NCBI GenBank assembly: GCA_937902565.1
Contig: CALFMX010000271.1
Span: forward strand, 1 to 13,685
Length of the DNA stretch: 13,685 nucleotides
Source: an uncultured Spirochaetales bacterium
Lineage (GTDB): Bacteria > Spirochaetota > Spirochaetia > Sphaerochaetales > Sphaerochaetaceae
Reading direction: 5' to 3'
The position numbers were made by a program, and so were the translations under genes. Below are positions 6,084-12,196 of this stretch, one piece after another; position 1 is the first letter of the stretch; each line of letters opens with the position of its first letter. The notes beneath the pieces are model-generated. The model saw only the letters and a program-made list of their open reading frames with translations, ran no database searches and was not told the DNA's origin.

Positions 6084-6213
6084 CTACAACAGCATCCCGA
6101 TCTTGATCGCCTCCAAGAGGCTCTCCTCCCGGGCGATGAGCTTGTCAGCGATATCGAAGGCCGGTGTCATTGGCGCCGGTAAAGTCGTCGGCGATGATCA
6201 AATATCGGTGCAT
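6084..6213 (-). pseudogene. Relic: DUF1537 sugar-acid kinase start fused to PdxA-family end
   Basis: Read on the minus strand, AAGGAGG (6224-6218) precedes ATG 6213. The first 18 codons contain IIADDFTGANDTG, the N-terminal signature of DUF1537 four-carbon acid sugar kinases (OtnK/DtnK group, normally about 400 residues). The frame then ends at TGA 6147-6145. Without a gap, the +1 frame from about 6167 reads AFDIADKLIAREESLLEAI and ends at TAG 6086-6084. This resembles the extreme C-terminus of PdxA/PdxA2 dehydrogenases (HGTAFDIAGKG...SLxEAI, normally about 330 residues). Kinase and PdxA2 genes are commonly adjacent in D-threonate/D-erythronate catabolism. The simplest reading is one internal deletion of about 2 kb that removed most of both genes but kept the kinase ribosome binding site and the pdxA stop. 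The sequence is direct evidence; the deletion history is inferred. Confidence 0.72.
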
Positions 6214-6272
6214 GGCCCCTCCTTGTGCCCATTCTACGCTGAAAGGTGCCAATGCGCCAGAACCTTTTGGTC

Positions 6273-6301
6273 TTTACTAAGAGGGCACTCTCCCCTACTA
6301 T
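6273..6301 (+). promoter_or_regulatory. Candidate leaderless promoter of the HD phosphohydrolase gene
   Basis: TTTACT (6273-6278), 17 bases, TACTAT (6296-6301), then six bases to the ATG at 6308. The predicted start of transcription falls on or next to the A of the start codon. No Shine-Dalgarno sequence is visible before this ATG, unlike the other genes of the window. Confidence 0.4.
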
Positions 6302-6307
6302 CGTGCT

Positions 6308-7528
6308 ATGAACACATCGATACTGCTGACCCTCATCAAGGAGCAGGACCGCTCGGTGCGAGACCCCCTCTGGAAGGACATCCACCTCAGCCCTCCCCTC
6401 TACGCCCTCTACCGGTCGAGGGAGGTGCAGAAGCTGGCCCGGATCAAGCAGCTGGGCCCCACCTTCGGCCTCTACCCCGGCGCGGTGCACACCCGCCTCA
6501 ACCACAGCCTGGGAGTCTACCACCTCGGGCGAAAGATCATCATCAACCTCCTGCGCACCGAGCACGCCTTCCCCTTCACCAGCGAAGGGGTGCAGGCCTA
6601 CCTCTGTGCCCTCCTCCTCCACGATATCGGCCACTTCCCCTACGCCCACTCCCTCAAGGATGTCATCGCCACCGACCATGAGACCATCGGGGCGGCGATG
6701 ATCGAGGCGAGCCCGTCCCTCACCGCCCTTATCGAGGGGTGCGGGACTACCACAGAGCTTGTGTGTGCAATCATTGATGAGGAGCGAGAGGCGCCCACCG
6801 GGGAGATTACCCTCTACCGCTCGATCCTCAGCGGGGCCCTGGACCCCGATAAGCTCGACTACCTCAACCGTGATGCCCTCTTCTGCGGGGTTCCCTACGG
6901 GATGCAGGATGCCTCCTACATCACAGCGAAGTTGCGGATCGCAGACGGGGCGATCGCCCTTGAGGAGGAGGCCATCGCCTCGGTGGAACACCTCCTCTTC
7001 TCCAAATACCTCATGTATCGCAACGTCTACTGGCATCCCCGCGTCCGCAGCGCCACCGCCATGGTCAAGAAGGCGGTCGTCGCCCTCCTCTGCGAAGGCT
7101 CGCTTGCCGAGGATGAGCTCTTCAGCCTCGATGACAGTGAGTTCTTCTCCCTGATGGATAAGCGGGGCGATCGCTACGCCCTGATCGAGGCGGTACGGGA
7201 GAACCGCCCCTATCCTGTCCGCTATGAGGCGTCAGTCGAGGGGGTGCAGATCCTCTCCCCGATTGATCGTCACCACAAGGAGGAGGCGATGAGCCGGGCC
7301 CTCGGCCTGGAGGCGGGGTCGATCATCATCGACATCCCGGAGCCCGTGAGCTTTGAGGCCCGCATGCCCATCATCTCCGAGGAGGGGACGCTGCTCGACA
7401 GCAGAGAGACCCACCATATCTTTGGAAAGGATATCCAAGACTCCTTCACGAATTCGCTGAGGAAGCTCAGGATCTTCTCGAGAGAGCCAATCGATGGGTG
7501 CGCCCTTGCCCGGGCGCTGGAGGAGTGA
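6308..7528 (+). CDS. HD-domain phosphohydrolase (COG1078/dGTPase-like)
   Basis: The 406-residue product belongs to the HD superfamily of metal-dependent phosphohydrolases, in the COG1078 branch related to dNTP triphosphohydrolases and SAMHD1. Motifs in order: HTRLNHSLGVYHL (H66), LLLHDIGHFPYAHS (H105 and D106, then H109 and H114) and LDPDKLDYLNRD (D179 the likely last metal ligand), the usual pattern for this branch. The length is normal. Related Gram-positive proteins hydrolyse nucleoside triphosphates, but the true substrate here is unknown. It probably acts in the cytoplasm; no signal peptide is seen. The start lacks a ribosome binding site and may be leaderless. The stop overlaps the GGAG of the next gene, which starts two bases later, so the two are almost certainly co-translated. 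Confidence 0.9.
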   Translation: MNTSILLTLIKEQDRSVRDPLWKDIHLSPPLYALYRSREVQKLARIKQLGPTFGLYPGAVHTRLNHSLGVYHLGRKIIINLLRTEHAFPFTSEGVQAYLCALLLHDIGHFPYAHSLKDVIATDHETIGAAMIEASPSLTALIEGCGTTTELVCAIIDEEREAPTGEITLYRSILSGALDPDKLDYLNRDALFCGVPYGMQDASYITAKLRIADGAIALEEEAIASVEHLLFSKYLMYRNVYWHPRVRSATAMVKKAVVALLCEGSLAEDELFSLDDSEFFSLMDKRGDRYALIEAVRENRPYPVRYEASVEGVQILSPIDRHHKEEAMSRALGLEAGSIIIDIPEPVSFEARMPIISEEGTLLDSRETHHIFGKDIQDSFTNSLRKLRIFSREPIDGCALARALEE

Positions 7529-7530
7529 CC

Positions 7531-8280
7531 ATGGAGAGCACCGGCTGGCAATCCATGGTGGGCGGCCCCATACCGCCCCCGGTGATGCGGTTCATCAAGC
7601 AGACCGGCAAGGCCATCAACACCTATTCGATGATCCGCGAGGGTGAGACCATCCTGCTCTCGGCCAGCGGGGGCAAGGATAGCCTCGCCCTGGCCCTCGC
7701 CCTCTCGCTGAGGAAGCGGTGGCTGCCCATCGACTACACCCTCAAGGCGGTCCTGATCAACTGGATTGAACACCCGATCCCGGTCGAGTACCGTGCACTG
7801 CTCACCGAGTACTTCACCACCCTTGGCTACGACTTCACGATCCTCGACGAGCATCAGTATCCTGACTCCTTCAAGGGGGAGTTCAACTGCTACCTCTGCT
7901 CCCGAAATCGAAGGCGGATCCTCTTCGAATACTGCGAAAAGGAGGGGATCGAGATCATCGCCATGGGCCACCACCTCGATGACCTGGTGGAGACGAGCCT
8001 GATGAACCTCTGTTTCAGGGCGAACTTCTCCACCATGCAACCGGCCCAGCCGTTCTTTGGTGGCAAGCTCACCATCGTGCGCCCGATGATTGAGGTCCGT
8101 GAATCGACGATCCGCAACATTGCCCAGCGCTGTGAACTGCCGGTGATCAAGCCGGTCTGTCCCTTTGACCAGACCAACGTCCGATCCCGTCTCAAACCGA
8201 TCATCAGCGAGCTGAGCCACATCGACAAACTGACGCGCGAGCACATCTACCATGCCCACCAATTCGAGGGCCGAGTGTAA
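7531..8280 (+). CDS. TtcA-like tRNA 2-thiocytidine biosynthesis family protein (PP-loop ATPase)
   Basis: The 249-residue product is a PP-loop ATPase of the TtcA group, which in the characterised enzyme adenylates cytidine 32 of tRNA and replaces oxygen with sulfur using a [4Fe-4S] cluster. The PP-loop SGGKDS is at residues 46-51. Cluster-type cysteines are C120 and C123 (NCYLCSRNRRR) and C210 (KPVCPF). MGHHLDDLVETSLMNLCF (145-162) matches the second TtcA motif. The third cysteine sits in VCPFD rather than the usual CxxC-type context, so a related thiolation or other sulfur role is possible. The ATG at 7531 follows GGAG and was preferred to the GTG at 7498, which lies inside the HD gene. Coupled to the HD phosphohydrolase gene. 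Confidence 0.85.
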   Translation: MESTGWQSMVGGPIPPPVMRFIKQTGKAINTYSMIREGETILLSASGGKDSLALALALSLRKRWLPIDYTLKAVLINWIEHPIPVEYRALLTEYFTTLGYDFTILDEHQYPDSFKGEFNCYLCSRNRRRILFEYCEKEGIEIIAMGHHLDDLVETSLMNLCFRANFSTMQPAQPFFGGKLTIVRPMIEVRESTIRNIAQRCELPVIKPVCPFDQTNVRSRLKPIISELSHIDKLTREHIYHAHQFEGRV

Positions 8281-8352
8281 CGTGAAGTACGTACTCATGT
8301 TTACAATACACTGAGAAATATGGGACAATGGGGGAGAAGGAGGGAGCTTTTC

Positions 8353-9750
8353 ATGAAGAAAACAGCACTCCTCCTTGCCATGCTCCTGCTCCTCCTTGCC
8401 CCCCTGTACAGCGAGGGCATGGATTCGGGCCAAGGCGAACTTGCCTCGCAGAGCAGCCAGGGTTCCTCGTTCCAATGGGTGAAACTGCCCTTCTCATCAA
8501 CGTTCCCCTTCTCAAGCGACTCCTCCCTCATCGAGGGAGAGGCGACCAGCGAAGGGTACTTCCGCCTCTCATACATGCCCGAGCTTCGCGTCGGCGCGTT
8601 CAGCGCCCAGTTCGATCTCAAGCTTGCCGGACAGCTGACCCTCGACCCCTTCAACATCAATCTCGATTTCTCCCCCTGGCTCCCACCCGAACGAGGGGAT
8701 GAGAGCTCCTCTGAGTATGCCCTGAACGTCGTGAGCCACTACAGCCGGTTCATCCGCTCCATGCAGTGGGGCGAGCGCTATGAGACTGCCTATGCCCGCT
8801 ATGGCAAGCTTATGGGCATCACGCTCGGGGACGGTGCCCTGGTCAACGGGTACTTTGACCAGAGCCTGGATCTGCGGTCAAGCCGCCCTGGCTTTGAGCT
8901 CATGATCGACCTCTCCCACTTCGGCCTCCCCAACGGCGGGTTCCACTTCATCACCAACGACCTCTTCGAGCCCACTCTCTCTGCGTGGCGCTTCTATGGA
9001 CGCCCCCTCGGCTCCGTTGCCAAGGCCGGGGAGTTCGCCAAATTCGAGGTCGGCTTCTCCTGGGCATACAGTCCCCCAAAGAGGGGCGAGGCTCCCATCC
9101 ATCGCTACCAGTTCTTTGCCCTTGACAGCTCCTACCCCATCTACGAGTGGGAGTACCTGAACCTCAACCTCTTTGGCAACATCATCGCCGAGGCGAAGGA
9201 TGGTGCCTTCTTTGCCCCCGCACTCGGATGGCGGTGGGGCATCTGGGGCCATACGAAGAGCATCCTGGTCTTCAATGCCTCGATCACCAACACCATCAGG
9301 GGGGCATTCCACAGCGAATACTTCACCTCAACCTTCGAGACACGCAGCAGTGTGGAGACCGACGCCCTGCTGCTCCCCATCGGCACGAGCCGCCTCGACA
9401 CGACCCTCAATATCAACATCAGCCGCTATGGTGTCTACCTTCGAGGCAAGATGGCTGGCCACCTGACCGAGGGCAACTACCATGACTACCAATTTGTTAC
9501 GAGTATTCATATAGACAAACGACTATTCAATATCGTTTCTCTGGACTTCACCTATGAAAAGCTTTATCCTACCTCTACAGGTGAACGGTTTTTTGAGGGA
9601 TTGCAGACACTTCGCAACGTTGTCCTCACTGCTTCTGCGGTCATCAAAGCCAAACCGTACACTATGGATCTTGGTCTCAATGCCACATTTGATGACCAGG
9701 GTGAAGCTACGTACAAACTAAGTACTGCAGTGAGGGTGACAATCCTCTAA
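8353..9750 (+). CDS. Exported protein, probable outer-membrane beta barrel
   Basis: The 465-residue product has a signal peptide (MKK, a long leucine-rich core, likely cleavage near residues 20-22, LYSEG). The mature part is rich in alternating hydrophobic/polar and aromatic strands (for example AFSAQFDLKLAGQL, YGVYLRGKMAGHL, KPYTMDLGLNATF). It has no globular domain that I recognise and ends in RVTIL. This pattern suggests a spirochete outer-membrane barrel. The start at 8353 has AAGGAGG nine bases upstream; an ATG at 8320 would add 11 charged residues before the signal peptide and was rejected. Only 72 bases separate it from the TtcA-like gene and 20 from the FecR-barrel gene, so it probably works with the latter. 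Base composition falls sharply near its 3' end. Specific role unknown. Confidence 0.75.
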   Translation: MKKTALLLAMLLLLLAPLYSEGMDSGQGELASQSSQGSSFQWVKLPFSSTFPFSSDSSLIEGEATSEGYFRLSYMPELRVGAFSAQFDLKLAGQLTLDPFNINLDFSPWLPPERGDESSSEYALNVVSHYSRFIRSMQWGERYETAYARYGKLMGITLGDGALVNGYFDQSLDLRSSRPGFELMIDLSHFGLPNGGFHFITNDLFEPTLSAWRFYGRPLGSVAKAGEFAKFEVGFSWAYSPPKRGEAPIHRYQFFALDSSYPIYEWEYLNLNLFGNIIAEAKDGAFFAPALGWRWGIWGHTKSILVFNASITNTIRGAFHSEYFTSTFETRSSVETDALLLPIGTSRLDTTLNINISRYGVYLRGKMAGHLTEGNYHDYQFVTSIHIDKRLFNIVSLDFTYEKLYPTSTGERFFEGLQTLRNVVLTASAVIKAKPYTMDLGLNATFDDQGEATYKLSTAVRVTIL

Positions 9751-9770
9751 ATACAGGGTAGGGAGTGAGT

Positions 9771-12194
9771 ATGAATTGGTCGTTCAAGAAAGTTGGTCTG
9801 TTTATCCTAATCCTTTGCATGGCCTCTGGCCTTGCGGCTGATAACTCGGTCTTCATCGGAGACGGGGACGTTGGGTCGCTCAAGCTCTATGACCGCAACG
9901 GCCGCCCCATCGATGCAACGCTTGAGGATGCAAGCGATATCGGTGAGGGGTGGATTATCAGCAACCCCGACAGTGACCTTCTCATCGTCACTCCAGTGGG
10001 CACGGTGAACATATACCAAGGCAGCCTTGCCGTCACGACGTCCCTGGCCACTCGTGATATCGAGATCTCCCTAATCAGAGGCAAGGCGACGTTCAAGGCG
10101 ACCAACCTCTTCGGAGGCTCCCTGACCGTCTCCACCCCCGCCTCTCGCTACACATTGAGACAGACCGGTGAGGTCTTCATCGTGACAAGCGACAGTGAAG
10201 AGTCGGTCACCGTCTTCAGCGGCAGTGTGAACTCCTACAACATCATCACACAAAAGAGCACCACCATCCGCCCCTTCGAGAAGCTGTATATGCAGAATAT
10301 GAGCCGCATGAGCGAAGCGGTCCAAAGCGGCTACTACCTCACCTACGCCACCTACCCTGAAATCGCCATCGCACGGCAGACCAGGGAGCAGCGCGCCGCC
10401 GCAGGTCTCCTGATCGCCGGCTCCCCCACCTTCAAGGGCGTACAGGTTACCCGGCTCGCCCCCGTTATCGAAGAGCCGGTGGTTGTCATCCCAGAGCCAA
10501 TCGTTGAGGAACCAATTGCAGCGGAGACGGTCATGGTCCCGACAGTAATCGACACCATCACCGCCACAGCTGAGACCCAGGCCCCTCCTGCTGACCTCTT
10601 TGAGATTATAGTGGAGGTTGAGGAGGAAGAGGAGCTTCCCCCTGCAACTCCTGCCATACCTACCATTGCAACAGTCACGCGTGAAGCAATCGTTGAAGAG
10701 GTCGTCGAGCCGGTGGCAGTCACACCCATCCCGCTCGCTCCGAGCTTTGCCGGTGTCCAAACCACGAATCTAGAACAAGAGGAAGAGGAGATGCTCCCTG
10801 TAGCCCCCTCCATTCCGTCTGTGCCATCGGTGGCAGCAGTCTCGTCGGCCCCGTCGGTCACAGCTGAGCCTGCAGCTCCTGTAGCCGCTCCCCCAACCCA
10901 ACCGGAGACAGAGAGCAACACGCGCCCCTCCCTCTCCAGCAGTGCCGCCCAGGCCAAGCGTAGTGGATTGTTCGGAGTTGAGATGGGCTATGAGTTCCTC
11001 CTTGACGGGACCAATGCAAACGCCATGACCCATCGCCTCTACGCCAAGCCATACGTCGACAAGGGCCCCTTTGCCATCCGGCTCAACGGCTCGATCGAGA
11101 CGAGTGACTTCACTGCCTTCGATAATACGTTCGCCCCGGTACCGCGTGGCGCCTTCGGCATGGGCAACTACATCTTCACCTACATCGACCACCTGCGCAT
11201 CGGGTATGAGACCAGCCCCTTCTATCTTGTTGCTGACCACTCCCGTTCGCTCAGAAGCGAGCTCTCGACCTTCTTCGCCCCGCCCTTTGGCGAGGACAAC
11301 CGCCTGGTGCTCCAGAACAAGATTACCATCGGCGCATTCTCCCTCTTCACCTCGATCGATGACATGCGCGTGAAGAGCCTCATGGATGGCAACAGCCAGT
11401 TCGCCTCGATGCTCTTCCAGTTCACCGCCCCAAAGGGGTATCCGATCACCGTTGCCCTCGGTACGCTTGTCGAAGCGAAGAACTCCATGAACACCGTCGA
11501 CCTCTACCCCCTGCTCTCCTTCAAGTTGCCGATCATCAACAGCCGAACCACCCAATTCTCAGCCCTGATCCAAGCCCAGGGGTACTTGCCGGTCTACCCG
11601 ACCATCGACTTTGACCAGTTCGTCGATACCAGCCTTGCCTCCTTCTTTCCCAACTACCTCCTCGGCGCCGGCTTCTCCCTCACCCAGGGTGGCTTCTCGG
11701 CCAAACTCCTTGCCTCGCTCAACGACGGGATGAACCACAACTTCCTGGTGAACGACTTCACCTACTCCAACATCGATACCGCCTATGACAGCATCGTTGA
11801 TGTCTTGACCGAGCTCGGCTGGAAAGGGAAGAACGTGAAGGCGAACCTGGCAATCAACCTGCCGCTCACCTCCTCCTTCACCTTTGCCACGCTCACCGGA
11901 GGCCAGACAGCCGACTTCACCCAGCTCTCACTTGATGTGACGTTCAAGGGCCTGACCATCGGCCTGGGGCTGCAGCAGCTCGGCATCATCACCACGATCG
12001 GTGACCTGGCCAATGGCAGCGGCTCGCTCCTTGACCTGCTCAGTGGCCCCTATGCTGCCAGCTACCTCAAGGTCGGCTACACATGGGCCCCCTTCACGTT
12101 CACCGCAAAGGCCACCTACCCTGCCAACAGCACCTCTTTCACCGTCCCGATCATCAGCGTAGCAGCAAAGGTTGACCTGAACATGAGGTTCTAA
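9771..12194 (+). CDS. FecR-domain protein with Pro/Glu linker and C-terminal beta barrel
   Basis: The 807-residue product has a signal peptide (cleavage near residues 20-23, ASGLAAD) and a FecR-like beta-rich domain at about residues 30-175, including IGEGWIISNPDSDLLIVTPVG, LIRGKATFKA and VFSGSV. A long extended linker rich in Pro, Val and Glu follows (about 230-395). The rest, about 400-807, looks like a membrane beta barrel and ends AAKVDLNMRF with a terminal Phe, as many BAM-assembled proteins do. The linker holds two copies of a short motif: SPTFKGVQVTRL (218-229) and APSFAGVQTTNL (323-334). FecR domains elsewhere are periplasmic sensor or scaffold domains, so this protein may tether the outer membrane to something in the periplasm (inference). 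GGAG lies five bases before the ATG at 9771. The GTG at 9765 was rejected because it overlaps that site. Confidence 0.82.
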   Translation: MNWSFKKVGLFILILCMASGLAADNSVFIGDGDVGSLKLYDRNGRPIDATLEDASDIGEGWIISNPDSDLLIVTPVGTVNIYQGSLAVTTSLATRDIEISLIRGKATFKATNLFGGSLTVSTPASRYTLRQTGEVFIVTSDSEESVTVFSGSVNSYNIITQKSTTIRPFEKLYMQNMSRMSEAVQSGYYLTYATYPEIAIARQTREQRAAAGLLIAGSPTFKGVQVTRLAPVIEEPVVVIPEPIVEEPIAAETVMVPTVIDTITATAETQAPPADLFEIIVEVEEEEELPPATPAIPTIATVTREAIVEEVVEPVAVTPIPLAPSFAGVQTTNLEQEEEEMLPVAPSIPSVPSVAAVSSAPSVTAEPAAPVAAPPTQPETESNTRPSLSSSAAQAKRSGLFGVEMGYEFLLDGTNANAMTHRLYAKPYVDKGPFAIRLNGSIETSDFTAFDNTFAPVPRGAFGMGNYIFTYIDHLRIGYETSPFYLVADHSRSLRSELSTFFAPPFGEDNRLVLQNKITIGAFSLFTSIDDMRVKSLMDGNSQFASMLFQFTAPKGYPITVALGTLVEAKNSMNTVDLYPLLSFKLPIINSRTTQFSALIQAQGYLPVYPTIDFDQFVDTSLASFFPNYLLGAGFSLTQGGFSAKLLASLNDGMNHNFLVNDFTYSNIDTAYDSIVDVLTELGWKGKNVKANLAINLPLTSSFTFATLTGGQTADFTQLSLDVTFKGLTIGLGLQQLGIITTIGDLANGSGSLLDLLSGPYAASYLKVGYTWAPFTFTAKATYPANSTSFTVPIISVAAKVDLNMRF

Positions 12195-12196
12195 TC

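Noticed and set aside
6010..6681. A 223-codon plus-strand open frame covering the relic and the HD gene start
   Set aside because: It reads through the LarA terminator, is antisense to the relic and out of frame with the HD gene; Pro/His-rich junk sequence.
7531..8280. PP-loop protein as LarE, the cofactor sulfur-transfer enzyme for LarA
   Set aside because: The loop is SGGKDS with CxxC and GHHLDD motifs as in TtcA, whereas LarE has an SGGVDS-type loop and a different C-terminus.
8286..8295. Perfect palindrome AGTACGTACT after the TtcA-like gene as an operator
   Set aside because: Ten bases occur by chance often enough, there is no second copy, and it is not clearly placed against a promoter. 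A weak TTTACA-N18-GACAAT nearby would start transcription inside the ribosome binding site.
7270..8475. A 401-codon minus-strand open frame spanning the HD, TtcA-like and barrel gene starts
   Set aside because: It crosses three well-supported plus-strand genes and shows no family motif.
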